From: a virus
Virus record (IMG/VR): IMGVR_UViG_3300035661_000037
Location: 1 to 64,000 of that record
DNA: 64,000 nt
Reading direction: 5' to 3' (one strand)
Position 1 is the stretch's first letter. Each line of letters begins with the position of its first letter. Under the pieces are notes generated by a model, which saw only the letters and a list, made by a program, of their open reading frames with translations, was not told the origin of the DNA and did no database searches. Below are positions 6,239 to 12,600 of this stretch, piece after piece. Made by a program: the position numbers and the translations under genes.

Positions 6239-6481
6239 ATGCAAAATATCCCGACAGCCGCCATAAAACAATCGCACCCTAGGCTCTATGCCACCCTGGA
6301 ACTTTTCTGGGGTTCAAGAGACTTCAAGGAGTACCTAGACAAAACGGTCATGACCACCAGCGACCGTGTAATCCGTCAAGGGTTCTCGCCAAGGGTTATT
6401 CGCGAACTGTTCTGCTTACAACGACAACACGATATACAGTTCCCTCAGTTCACGACCACCTGCAAGTGGGATGTGGTGTAG
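6239..6481 (+). CDS. Hypothetical protein, 80 aa
   Basis: A basic 80-residue protein, soluble, with LELFWGSRDFKEYLDK in the first third and a likely helical RVIRELFCLQRQHDIQ segment later. It follows the 476-residue gene after 19 bases with a weak AAAGGT ribosome binding site, so it is probably in the same operon. The length and the pattern of short helices resemble many small phage proteins; I cannot assign a function. Confidence 0.7.
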   Translation: MQNIPTAAIKQSHPRLYATLELFWGSRDFKEYLDKTVMTTSDRVIRQGFSPRVIRELFCLQRQHDIQFPQFTTTCKWDVV

Positions 6482-6498
6482 CGAGAATAACTATATAT

Positions 6499-6527
6499 TT
6501 GACACACCTAACTAAGATATGTATAAT
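6499..6527 (+). promoter_or_regulatory. Consensus sigma70 promoter
   Basis: TTGACA (6499-6504) and TATAAT (6522-6527) with the optimal 17-base spacer. It serves the small membrane protein at 6578 and the genes after it. The first transcribed bases (GGTTGACATC) resemble, in part, the GGTTGAACTTAATT leader seen at other early promoters. Confidence 0.85.
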
Positions 6528-6577
6528 GGTTGACATCGGTAGCACAAACTACATAATACATAAGAGTAGATATAAAA

Positions 6578-6703
6578 ATGACTTTACTAACATACGTGAT
6601 AATCTACGGCACCCTGTTCAGCGGGTTGTTTGCAATAGCCACACTAATAACATGTATTCTGTTCCCAGGGACATTAAATGAAATTTTAAAGGATATAAAA
6701 TAA
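6578..6703 (+). CDS. Small membrane protein, 41 aa
   Basis: A 41-codon ORF. Residues about 3-31 form one long hydrophobic segment (begins LLTYVIIYGTLFSG), consistent with a single-pass inner-membrane peptide with a short charged tail. It sits just downstream of a consensus promoter and its stop overlaps the next start (TAATG), which supports expression. There is no obvious Shine-Dalgarno sequence. Function unknown. Confidence 0.6.
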   Translation: MTLLTYVIIYGTLFSGLFAIATLITCILFPGTLNEILKDIK

Positions 6704-7029
6704 TGAGCGAAGAACATGTAAAGCTTTTGAAAGCGGCTAAGACAATACTTGCTCAGGATGCAACAAAAATTTATGTTTGTAGCGCTGTAAAAACCGCAGC
6801 TAAACGGTTTTACCATGCAAACCGGCTATATAAACACTCTGAGCCAGAAGTCTATGACATACTAACAGCGATTGAAATTGCTCTAAGCAAGACCATATTT
6901 GGAGGCAGACACACAGTCCAGACTTGGCTAGAAGAGAGGTTTGGAATTTATGCTACACCTGAAGAGTTGCTTCAATATCGCCTATCTTGGATAGACAACA
7001 TGATCGAATATTGGAAGAATAAGCCATAA
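6703..7029 (+). CDS. Hypothetical protein, 108 aa
   Basis: A soluble, helical protein of 108 residues. It starts within the stop codon of the membrane peptide (TAATG), with AAAGGAT as ribosome binding site. The C-terminal half includes TWLEERFGIYATPEELLQYR, which looks like a small helical bundle. I do not recognise the family. The operon context (membrane peptides and a transglycosylase) suggests an accessory early gene. Confidence 0.7.
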   Translation: MSEEHVKLLKAAKTILAQDATKIYVCSAVKTAAKRFYHANRLYKHSEPEVYDILTAIEIALSKTIFGGRHTVQTWLEERFGIYATPEELLQYRLSWIDNMIEYWKNKP

Positions 7030-7158
7030 TATACCATAACAAAAAGGCGAAACACAACAGACGTTACCTGTAGTTAGTAAAAATTTTAGATTTACAAAAA
7101 TCTGTAAAGCAAAGGGCAGTATTCAAAATACCGTAAATGAAATTTTAAAGGAGATTAA

Positions 7159-7344
7159 ATGATATACGCCATACTATTCTCTACATGGTACGCCGTTGGA
7201 GTGCTATCGATCGTATTTTGGTGGTCTATGACAACCACAGTAAAATTACCACTACGACTTGCACTTTTAGTAGGTTTCTGGGGCGTACTTGCGTTCTTTA
7301 TAGGATGGCTTATACATGCCCAAAACATACAACTTGAAAAATAG
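7159..7344 (+). CDS. Two-TM membrane protein, 61 aa
   Basis: A 61-residue protein with two hydrophobic segments (about residues 3-24 and 33-53) and short polar ends. The ribosome binding site AAGGAGA precedes the ATG; the preceding 24 bases repeat the leader of the gene at 6703 (TAAATGAAATTTTAAAGGA), indicating a duplicated translation-initiation region. It may be a holin-like or superinfection-type membrane protein, but nothing specific identifies it. Confidence 0.7.
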   Translation: MIYAILFSTWYAVGVLSIVFWWSMTTTVKLPLRLALLVGFWGVLAFFIGWLIHAQNIQLEK

Positions 7345-7362
7345 TAGACACTGTGCTATAAT
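7334..7362 (+). promoter_or_regulatory. Promoter of the transglycosylase gene
   Basis: TTGAAA (7334-7339) and TATAAT (7357-7362) with a 17-base spacer; the -35 box overlaps the end of the preceding gene. It gives the lytic transglycosylase gene at 7395 its own strong promoter, in the way of an independently expressed accessory gene. Confidence 0.75.
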
Positions 7363-7394
7363 TATCCGAAATAATCTTACAAAGGATATATTAT

Positions 7395-7871
7395 ATGCTT
7401 AGAATATGTATAGGTCTACTTAGTTTTTTAGTGTTTTCATCAATACAAGCGAATGGAGAACAACTTATTGTACCACCAAAACACATTGTGGATATAGCAA
7501 ATAGTTTGGCGTACCCTGATTTCCCAACAACACTAGACATTATTAGTATAATACGTGTTGAGAGTGCGTTTAACGCCAATGCAATAAACCCCGAGCGCTC
7601 CAGCCACCGTGGGGCTAGTATGGGGCTGATGCAGGTTCAGCGGGGATCGTTAAATGTTAGTACTAACATGCACCAAGGCGTTGCACTGCTTAGAGAGTAC
7701 TATATACGCCTAGGGCGCGATAAAGCAGCGGCGGTAAAGAGCTACAACATAGGTATTGGTGCGTATAAAAAAGGGAAGGCTACGATAAGTGCATCACAGT
7801 ATTATGCCAAGTTCAGAAAGCGGAGAGCAGAGTATATAAAGTATTATGTTAATAAGGTAGTTATTAACTAG
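7395..7871 (+). CDS. Secreted lytic transglycosylase (SLT family)
   Basis: A 158-residue protein with a Sec-type signal peptide (residues 1-20, MLRICIGLLSFLVFSSIQAN) and an SLT-like domain. Visible hallmarks are IIRVESAFNANAINP (catalytic Glu, about residue 56), a G-x-x-MGLMQV segment, GVALLREYYIRLG and KSYNIGIGAYKKG, matching the E-S-x-F, GLMQ and AYNxG motifs of VirB1/Slt enzymes. It would cleave the peptidoglycan glycan strand in the periplasm. It stands alone under its own promoter, 30 kb from the lysis cassette, so it may serve lysis, entry or modification of the infected cell wall. Confidence 0.85.
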   Translation: MLRICIGLLSFLVFSSIQANGEQLIVPPKHIVDIANSLAYPDFPTTLDIISIIRVESAFNANAINPERSSHRGASMGLMQVQRGSLNVSTNMHQGVALLREYYIRLGRDKAAAVKSYNIGIGAYKKGKATISASQYYAKFRKRRAEYIKYYVNKVVIN

Positions 7872-7975
7872 CAAGGAGAAATCTACGCCGGTCGACTGGC
7901 AACATTCGGAATTTAACTATTTGGTGTGGTTGCCAATACAGGAAGTTAGGATTACTTTTAAAAGAGAGACGAATT

Positions 7976-8158
7976 ATGAGTGGATGCAAAATGGTAATTA
8001 TAGAAAGTGGACAAGACTTAGAAATCACATGGGAGTGCTCTAATTGCGGCACAATTCATAAAGCAACAGATAAATTTGAAAGTTCAAAGTTTTGTCCTAA
8101 ATGCGGGTTAAAAATAACTAAATGGGTAGGGTTAGATGATTATGAGGATGACGCCTAA
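7976..8158 (+). CDS. Small zinc-ribbon protein, 60 aa
   Basis: A 60-residue protein with two CxxC knuckles (WECSNCGTIH and FCPKCGLK, about residues 25-48) and an acidic tail, a typical zinc ribbon of small phage proteins. It probably binds zinc and a nucleic acid or protein partner. Its stop codon is part of GCCTAACG, an attC-like motif shared by the ends of several following small genes. The ribosome binding site is a modest AAGAGAG. Confidence 0.65.
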   Translation: MSGCKMVIIESGQDLEITWECSNCGTIHKATDKFESSKFCPKCGLKITKWVGLDDYEDDA

Positions 8159-8237
8159 CGTAAAGCTAAAGATGTTCAACTACGACTATAAGACAGCAAA
8201 GCTCCGTGCCCGTGCTGTCCGAAGAGCAACATTTTAA
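8148..8237 (+). CDS. Possible basic micropeptide, 29 aa
   Basis: A 29-codon ORF that starts inside the end of the zinc-ribbon gene (GAGGATG) and ends at 8237. The product is strongly basic (TAKLRARAVRRATF at its C-terminus). A weak GAGG ribosome binding site and the overlap are the only support; it may be chance, or the remains of another gene in the cassette-like array. Confidence 0.3.
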   Translation: MTPNVKLKMFNYDYKTAKLRARAVRRATF

Positions 8238-8401
8238 ATTTTACTATTTGTTTAGTACAGTTTCACCAACTAGCATGATAATTTTTTGTAACGTTATCGC
8301 TGAAATGGCACGTAATGAAGAACGTTAAGCAATTGCTAATGAAGCCACGAACTTGGCGGTGCAAAGATGGATTAGTCTGGAATTATAAAGGAGATAGCTG
8401 C

Positions 8402-8554
8402 ATGTCAAAACTTTTTATACCGCCACCAAGCATGGAAAATTTAATTTCATACTTTGTCGAATGGATTGCAAAGAATATGGGAGCAAGGGTAACAATTAAT
8501 GTTTACTGGCATGATGGAAAACATTTTACAGAAGAATCGGATGGCAGGGGCTAA
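8402..8554 (+). CDS. Hypothetical protein, 50 aa
   Basis: The start at 8402 is chosen because AAGGAGA lies at proper distance; an earlier in-frame ATG at 8315 would add 29 residues (a PRTWRCKDG-type segment) but has no ribosome binding site. The 50-residue product, beginning MSKLFIPPPSMENLISYF, has no motif I recognise. Its stop codon falls in GGCTAACG, one of the attC-like motifs. The upstream in-frame part could be the remains of a separate small gene fused by loss of a stop. Confidence 0.55.
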   Translation: MSKLFIPPPSMENLISYFVEWIAKNMGARVTINVYWHDGKHFTEESDGRG

Positions 8555-8612
8555 CGATGAGGTAAGTGGCGTGACACTTTACAAGTTCACTTATCGAATA
8601 GAAAGTTATAGC
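8549..8612 (+). other. attC-like element 1
   Basis: GGCTAACG (8549-8556, containing the stop of the preceding gene) is matched 49 bases on by GTTATAGC (8605-8612), with an inner stem GGTAAGTG (8561-8568) against CACTTATC (8588-8595). The order of outer inverted core sites and inner pairing arms is that of integron attC recombination sites, although the right core deviates from GTTRRRY. A decayed or variant site is inferred. Confidence 0.35.
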
Positions 8613-8635
8613 ACATTTTACAAAGGATATTAGCA

Positions 8636-8818
8636 ATGACAACAGGGACAGGGCTTTTTGTACTCGGGGCATGGCTGGTTTTGGTGGCTGCATACGCCAC
8701 GGATAAAGTTAATGAAATTGGAATGAATCGTGCAAGAAATGTCGCGTGGTTAGCTACATTACTGGGGTTAGTTGTGACAGCGGCGTATCACCCTTGGGTA
8801 CTGGCTCATGCGTTCTAA
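8636..8818 (+). CDS. Two-TM membrane protein, 60 aa
   Basis: A 60-residue hydrophobic protein with membrane segments at about residues 4-21 and 36-56 and a charged loop between them (ATDKVNEIGMNRARN). The ribosome binding site AAAGGAT precedes the start. Its stop lies in TTCTAACG, the left core of the next attC-like element. Function unknown; it could be a small membrane toxin, holin-like or exclusion protein. Confidence 0.65.
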   Translation: MTTGTGLFVLGAWLVLVAAYATDKVNEIGMNRARNVAWLATLLGLVVTAAYHPWVLAHAF

Positions 8819-8888
8819 CGTTAAATTAACGGGCTACCAAATAAAGAAAGGATAACACAGAAATGCCCGACTTAGAGTTACATTAGGA
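8813..8888 (+). other. attC-like element 2
   Basis: TTCTAACG (8813-8820) pairs with CATTAGGA (8881-8888) as outer cores, and CGGGC (8830-8834) pairs with GCCCG (8865-8869) as inner arms; the whole element is 76 bases. This resembles integron attC sites (RYYYAAC...GTTRRRY, 57-141 bp). A seven-codon ORF with an AAAGGA site (8864-8887) falls inside the right half and is probably coincidental. Confidence 0.4.
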
Positions 8889-8895
8889 AGAGAAG

Positions 8896-9138
8896 ATGAG
8901 CAAAATTGATGACTTAAAAGGAATGCAAGTTGGTACAGTCGAACAAGTTTCAAAATTTAGAAGCGAAGCATTGTCTGAATTGTCGGCACAGACACATAGA
9001 GCAAATGTACTCGCAGCGACCATAAGAGATTTGATCGGGGTAATAACATTTGATGGGGAAACTAAGCAAGAGTTTATAGGTAGAGTACGTAATATTCTTG
9101 CTGATGACTCTGATAAACGCGTTCAGCACAAACTTTAA
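8896..9138 (+). CDS. Hypothetical protein, 80 aa
   Basis: An 80-residue soluble protein, mostly helical, with RVRNILADDSDKRVQHKL at the C-terminus. The ribosome binding site AGGAAGAG is well placed and overlaps the right end of the preceding attC-like element, as is usual where a cassette start follows an attC. It lacks a TAACG motif at its own end, unlike its neighbours. The function is unknown. Confidence 0.65.
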   Translation: MSKIDDLKGMQVGTVEQVSKFRSEALSELSAQTHRANVLAATIRDLIGVITFDGETKQEFIGRVRNILADDSDKRVQHKL

Positions 9139-9191
9139 AATTGGCCATATCGCTTTTTCGCATACCGAGTCGAACTACGAAATGATAAAAG

Positions 9192-9332
9192 ATGAAAATT
9201 ATTAACCGATTTATTTGTGTGATATTTGGGCATGATGCCGCCGATAATAGAGTTGCAAAAATGTACAACTTGCAGGATAGAACTTGTATGTGGCAATGCC
9301 CTAGATGCGGCGTAGGTGTACACGGCAAATGA
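9192..9332 (+). CDS. DUF1660-like small zinc-binding protein, 46 aa
   Basis: A 46-codon ORF with the pattern of the DUF1660 phage family: an N-terminal FICVIFGHD and a C-terminal MWQCPRCGVG, so that two Cys, a His and the CxxC pair could bind zinc. Length suits that family. The start has AAAAGATG with no strong ribosome binding site. It is followed after five bases by GACTAACG, another attC-like motif. Confidence 0.6.
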   Translation: MKIINRFICVIFGHDAADNRVAKMYNLQDRTCMWQCPRCGVGVHGK

Positions 9333-9393
9333 TGAAGACTAACGTAAAGGTAATGAGGGCGGGATGTGCACATACGAAGAAAGGAAAAGTATT

Positions 9394-9618
9394 ATGAGCA
9401 AAATTTCTGAGGTGCTTGACTATTTAAAACCAGCAACAGATGAAAATGGCAGCCCTATTTTGCAACATGAATATGACAGGTTGAAGGCTTTTGAACAGAT
9501 GATATTACAATCTAAGCCTGCCGCATGGATGAATGTAGATAAGCACGGTGGAGCTATGTTTTTTCGATCCCCAAACACATTTAACGCAGTGCCGCTAATT
9601 GTATCGCCTAACGTATAG
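9394..9618 (+). CDS. Hypothetical phage protein, 74 aa
   Basis: The ATG at 9394 is preferred because AAAGGAAAAG stands upstream; the ATG at 9364 would add ten residues with no benefit. The 74-residue product has an N-terminal helix followed by AAWMNVDKHGGAMFF and FNAVPLIVSP, a C-terminal pattern (AWxN..G..FF....xAxPL) common in small phage proteins of unknown function. GCCTAACG lies across its last codons and stop. Confidence 0.6.
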   Translation: MSKISEVLDYLKPATDENGSPILQHEYDRLKAFEQMILQSKPAAWMNVDKHGGAMFFRSPNTFNAVPLIVSPNV

Positions 9619-9652
9619 CAACGTGTAACACCTAACATAATTGGAGAATAAA

Positions 9653-9712
9653 ATGAGTGGCGACTTACTTAACTCGGCTGGAAAGATAGTAAACAAGGCC
9701 ATTGATAGTTAA
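9653..9712 (+). CDS. Possible micropeptide, 19 aa
   Basis: A 19-codon ORF (MSGDLLNSAGKIVNKAIDS) with a good TTGGAGA ribosome binding site. It could form an amphipathic helix. Its stop is embedded in AGTTAAGCC, which can be read as the right core of an attC-like site starting at 9606. Short length keeps confidence low. Confidence 0.35.
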   Translation: MSGDLLNSAGKIVNKAIDS

Positions 9713-9755
9713 GCCTTTCATAAAGCTAACTGGCTAATCCTGCAGAAAGAGAGAA

Positions 9756-9926
9756 ATGATACGATCTAAAAAAGCTACTGTAACAAAGAAAGAAATAATT
9801 AACTACATTTATTCTGTCACTTGCCCGCATTGTAAAACAGAGCTTCGCGGTGGAATAGGTAAGGGTGATTTACGAATTAAATGCTTTCAATGCAAGAAAC
9901 CAATTGAGTTAGTGCATGAGGACTAA
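9756..9926 (+). CDS. Small zinc-ribbon protein, 56 aa
   Basis: A 56-residue basic protein with two CxxC knuckles (VTCPHCKTEL and KCFQCKKP, about residues 23-48), the layout of a one-domain zinc ribbon (Com/YhfH-like regulators have similar spacing). An AAAGAGAG ribosome binding site precedes the ATG. The stop codon is part of GACTAATG, the last of the attC-like motifs. A nucleic-acid-binding role is likely but not specified by sequence. Confidence 0.6.
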   Translation: MIRSKKATVTKKEIINYIYSVTCPHCKTELRGGIGKGDLRIKCFQCKKPIELVHED

Positions 9927-9970
9927 TGTAGAGGTAACCGTGCTACCATTAACTGAAAGTGAGAATAGCA

Positions 9971-10228
9971 ATGACAAATGAAACAATAGCTTCATCTGAA
10001 CAAACTAGCAAGTCCGAGTTTAATGGCGGGTTAGAGCGCGAAATGATAAAAAACGCTCTGCTACATGAGGCTTCGCGGTGGAGTTATAATTATAAATTAC
10101 CGGTCTGGAAGGCCCTTAGATCGGCTGCAAAGCGCATGAATATCGACCTGTCAGAAGATGAATGCTATCGAGCAATGAAGCGCTCTAAGGCGAAATATAT
10201 GTTGCTTAAATTGGAGAATAGAAATTAG
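9971..10228 (+). CDS. Hypothetical protein, 85 aa
   Basis: The ATG at 9971 follows a GAGAATAG ribosome binding site; an in-frame ATG four codons upstream is possible. The product is basic in its C-terminal half, with WKALRSAAKRMNIDLSEDEC and RAMKRSKAKYMLLKLE forming probable helices. It ends in TAG, after which the same reading frame stays open for 54 codons (see 10229-10393). No family is recognised. Confidence 0.65.
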   Translation: MTNETIASSEQTSKSEFNGGLEREMIKNALLHEASRWSYNYKLPVWKALRSAAKRMNIDLSEDECYRAMKRSKAKYMLLKLENRN

Positions 10229-10393
10229 CGAACAAATAAATACCCTAATTGTAATATTGACTTAGAAGATTTTATAACAGGGAAAGATTTGTACGTATCA
10301 AATTTCGATGTTGAAATCTATACCGGAAGATTACATATGAACTGCTGCCCTGAATGCAAATACATGGATGATAGTTCCATATGGTTTGGGTAA
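10229..10393 (+). pseudogene. Zinc-ribbon ORF lacking a start codon
   Basis: Directly after the amber stop of the preceding gene, and in the same frame, 54 codons remain open. They encode YPNCNIDLEDF and later NCCPECKYMDDSS, a typical small phage zinc-ribbon layout with a plausible C-terminus, but no ATG, GTG or TTG start with a ribosome binding site exists. It is either a gene that lost its start by recombination, or is made by readthrough of the TAG. Sequence alone cannot decide. Confidence 0.45.
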
Positions 10394-10439
10394 TGCATAA
10401 TGTATTGGTGAGCACAAACTTACAACAAGGAGAATTAAA

Positions 10440-10865
10440 ATGAGCGAAGATACAATGAAACTATCAGAATTTTTTGCAGAAGCATCGCGGGCAGCAAAGA
10501 TGGAAGAGACTTATCCAGATGCATGCACACTTAAATACAAATCGCGCTGCTATAAAGTAAAAGACTTTACATCTTATGTCAACTGGGAATCGTGTTTTCA
10601 TGAAATAGAATTCGCCATGGGTATTCTAGAAGGCCAACCAGTGTTTAAGGATTCTGAGTTGTACTTAGATGGTAAAAAGCAAGTTGCAGGGCTAACAAGA
10701 TTTCTTATATGTGATGGGCCATCTTGGTCATGGAATCCACCACAGCCTCGCGCCGTAATGGTTGAGTTATCAGTTGAGGATGCCAAACACATAGTTACTT
10801 CCAGACTAACTGGCTTATCGGAATGCAGTGAAGCCTTTCATAAAGCATTAGGAGAATTAAAATGA
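10440..10865 (+). CDS. Hypothetical protein, 141 aa
   Basis: A 141-residue soluble protein with a Trp/Pro-rich centre (DGPSWSWNPPQPRAVM) and a helical end (SEAFHKALGELK). AAGGAGA precedes the ATG. It overlaps the next gene by ATGA, so both are coupled. A 16-bp piece and a 10-bp piece of its 3' end also occur, in swapped order, at 9711-9735. Function unknown. Confidence 0.75.
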   Translation: MSEDTMKLSEFFAEASRAAKMEETYPDACTLKYKSRCYKVKDFTSYVNWESCFHEIEFAMGILEGQPVFKDSELYLDGKKQVAGLTRFLICDGPSWSWNPPQPRAVMVELSVEDAKHIVTSRLTGLSECSEAFHKALGELK

Positions 10866-11119
10866 GCGAATATATATTGAGAGGTAAGTTCGATGCGTGG
10901 TATAATGAGCAAGATGCGTCATTAATTCCATCTGATAACCTAGCGTTCCTTGCATTTGTGTATGCTGCAAAACTCAAAGACGATGAGGTAGATATATACA
11001 AGAAACAATATTTGTGGGAGTTAGAAGAAGCTACTCGAGTTGGCGATATAGCTACTCGCCGTTTAGAAGAGATTGAAAAACTAAACGCACGTATTGCGAT
11101 ATTGTGCGGATCGGTATAA
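10862..11119 (+). CDS. Hypothetical helical protein, 85 aa
   Basis: An 85-residue acidic protein, mostly helical, with a coiled-coil-like C-terminal half (WELEEATRVGDIATRRLEEI). The start overlaps the stop of the gene before it and uses TTAGGAGA as ribosome binding site. Nothing in the sequence suggests a specific activity. Confidence 0.7.
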   Translation: MSEYILRGKFDAWYNEQDASLIPSDNLAFLAFVYAAKLKDDEVDIYKKQYLWELEEATRVGDIATRRLEEIEKLNARIAILCGSV

Positions 11120-11184
11120 TCCCTATAACACGGTAAAAGGATGCTAAAGTTTACGTATAATATATAACTTAATAGGAGAAAACA

Positions 11185-11421
11185 TTGAGGGAATTCGCTT
11201 TTGGAACATTATTACTAATAATACTAATCGGTATTGGTTTATCTTTTATAGCACCGACGATGTGTCGGGATGATACTGATGGAGACTCACTTCGTCGTAG
11301 TGGGTTAAAATTAAGAACAGATGCGCGTACGGGGTGCCAATATATTGAAGGTAGTTATGGTGGCATTACACCTAGACTTGATGGGGCAGGCACACAGATG
11401 GGGTGTCTACTAAAGAAATGA
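11185..11421 (+). CDS. DUF6440-like membrane-anchored protein, 78 aa
   Basis: TTG start at 11185 with AGGAGA eight bases upstream. Residues 5-24 form a membrane anchor (FGTLLLIILIGIGLSFIA); the remainder holds DARTGCQYIEGSYGGITPRL, which matches the DUF6440 pattern TGVQYL...GGxTPLLD of small phage and bacterial proteins. The globular part would face the periplasm or cytoplasm depending on topology. Function of the family is unknown. Confidence 0.65.
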   Translation: MREFAFGTLLLIILIGIGLSFIAPTMCRDDTDGDSLRRSGLKLRTDARTGCQYIEGSYGGITPRLDGAGTQMGCLLKK

Positions 11422-11450
11422 TTGACCAAACCAAAGTTATCAAATATAAT
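11422..11450 (+). promoter_or_regulatory. Early promoter, GAACT-leader family
   Basis: TTGACC (11422-11427) and TATAAT (11445-11450) with a 17-base spacer, followed by GTTCGAACTGAATTAA. The same leader follows the -10 boxes at 21468, 26726, 27942, 30239 and 30762, which defines a promoter family within this genome. Confidence 0.8.
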
Positions 11451-11484
11451 GTTCGAACTGAATTAAACAACTTAGGATAATAAA

Positions 11485-11778
11485 ATGAGCAACATTATAT
11501 TTAAAGACATGGAAGTGACAATCGTAGGCTGCACGTTCATAGTAGACTATCGTATATCCTCAGGATTACAAGAAACACTATTTAACCCAGAAGATCCTAA
11601 AGAAGTTGAGATACTCACAGTATCAGTAAAAGGGCAGCCAGACGCAGACGCAGACATGTTACTGGAAGCCATAAAAGTATCTCTAAACCTCTCACATTCA
11701 ACGAAGTCTGGTATACGTTTCGAGAACGGATACGACCTGCTAACACAAGAAATCTTAGAAAGCGACCAATATGCTTAA
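11485..11778 (+). CDS. Hypothetical protein, 97 aa
   Basis: A 97-residue acidic protein with alternating strand-like segments in its first half (DMEVTIVGCTFIVDYRI) and a helical second half. It is preceded by a TTAGGATAA ribosome binding site and a promoter of the GAACT-leader family. It overlaps the next gene by eight bases. No known family is recognised. Confidence 0.7.
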   Translation: MSNIIFKDMEVTIVGCTFIVDYRISSGLQETLFNPEDPKEVEILTVSVKGQPDADADMLLEAIKVSLNLSHSTKSGIRFENGYDLLTQEILESDQYA

Positions 11779-11989
11779 TGTAATTTACACCATAGTTTTA
11801 GTACCTTTCGGAATATTGTCAATAGCATTTATAGGAGTCGCAGTACTTTTTATAGTGGCGGTTGTTGCAATATCTAAAGTTTTGGGTATGCCCATGATTA
11901 TTTACAATATTTTAGTAGCTTATGATGTTGACCGAGAACGTAAACTGATGTTCCCAGAACGGTACGACGCTAAAGGAAATCGAAAATGA
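11771..11989 (+). CDS. Membrane protein, 72 aa
   Basis: A 72-residue protein with an N-terminal hydrophobic stretch of about 40 residues, probably two membrane segments (starting VIYTIVLVPFGILSIAF and VLFIVAVVAISKVLG), and a basic cytoplasmic tail (VDRERKLMFPERYDAKGNRK). It overlaps both neighbours, so it is translated as part of an operon. The function is unknown. Confidence 0.7.
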   Translation: MLNVIYTIVLVPFGILSIAFIGVAVLFIVAVVAISKVLGMPMIIYNILVAYDVDRERKLMFPERYDAKGNRK

Positions 11990-12285
11990 CTGAAAGTATC
12001 GAGGGTGAAGATGACCTTGAACCATTGAGTTCAGACCACGACATTTCGCGAAGTATTAGCCATGCGGTAGATGTCCTGAGCGACTTGGACGCTAACATAT
12101 CCGAAGAGATCGACCTAGAAAATGTAACAGTGACTATAAATGCCCATAACCTAGCAAGTATCTGCGGGGCTCTGCTGTCTTACTGCGAAGAATACGATGG
12201 TGTAGACGTATCAGAGATGTTTGAAATGAGATACTTAGAGCGATCACATGGTACAGGTGATGAAGATAAAAGAACAATACATTGA
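11986..12285 (+). CDS. Hypothetical acidic protein, 99 aa
   Basis: A 99-residue, strongly acidic protein (first half rich in Asp, Glu and Ser), helical in prediction, with DLENVTVTINAHNLASICG in the middle. It overlaps the membrane-protein gene by ATGA. High acidity can indicate a DNA-mimic or binding inhibitor, but that is speculation. It is the last gene before the promoter of the tRNA transcript, whose -35 box overlaps its stop. Confidence 0.65.
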   Translation: MTESIEGEDDLEPLSSDHDISRSISHAVDVLSDLDANISEEIDLENVTVTINAHNLASICGALLSYCEEYDGVDVSEMFEMRYLERSHGTGDEDKRTIH

Positions 12286-12310
12286 CAGGTAGCCTACCAT
12301 TATATATAAT
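12282..12310 (+). promoter_or_regulatory. Consensus promoter of tRNA-Met transcript
   Basis: TTGACA (12282-12287) and TATAAT (12305-12310) match consensus with a 17-base spacer. The next gene downstream starts only at 12601, so the transcript has a leader of nearly 300 bases that holds a long hairpin and the tRNA. Confidence 0.85.
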
Positions 12311-12407
12311 GTCTGACATTAAACGAACAATATAGGCGCTTCCACCTCGACCAGAAATGGCAAAACAACCAAGGATAAGCTCTTGGGGATAATAGATCGC
12401 GCAGCAC

Positions 12408-12443
12408 TAACACAGAGTGCCTAGAAGTTCATTCTCTGTGTTA
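12408..12443 (+). repeat. 10-bp perfect inverted repeat in leader RNA
   Basis: TAACACAGAG (12408-12417) and CTCTGTGTTA (12434-12443) enclose a 16-base loop, and a further CAC/GTG pair can extend the stem. No U-tract follows, so it is not a standard terminator. It lies between the promoter and the tRNA and may be a processing signal or a small structured RNA. Confidence 0.5.
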
Positions 12444-12503
12444 AAGTGTCAACTTAGAGGGGGCTTAAATGTATATCTAAGATGCGCGGTAATCGCTAAC
12501 TTT

Positions 12504-12581
12504 AGGTCGTTAGCTTAATTGGTAAAAGCAGCCGACTCATAATCGGCAGATAGATTGGTTCGAGTCCAACACGACCTACCA
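12504..12581 (+). tRNA. tRNA-Met (anticodon CAU)
   Basis: A complete cloverleaf: acceptor arms AGGTCGT and ACGACCT, discriminator A and encoded CCA; D-arm with GG in the loop; anticodon stem GCCGA/TCGGC around loop CTCATAA, giving CAU; T-loop TTCGAGT. CAU can be Met or, if the C is modified to lysidine, Ile; the sequence does not settle this. It is co-transcribed from the promoter at 12282 with the genes after it. Confidence 0.85.
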
Positions 12582-12600
12582 GATAAAACAAGGAGTTAAA

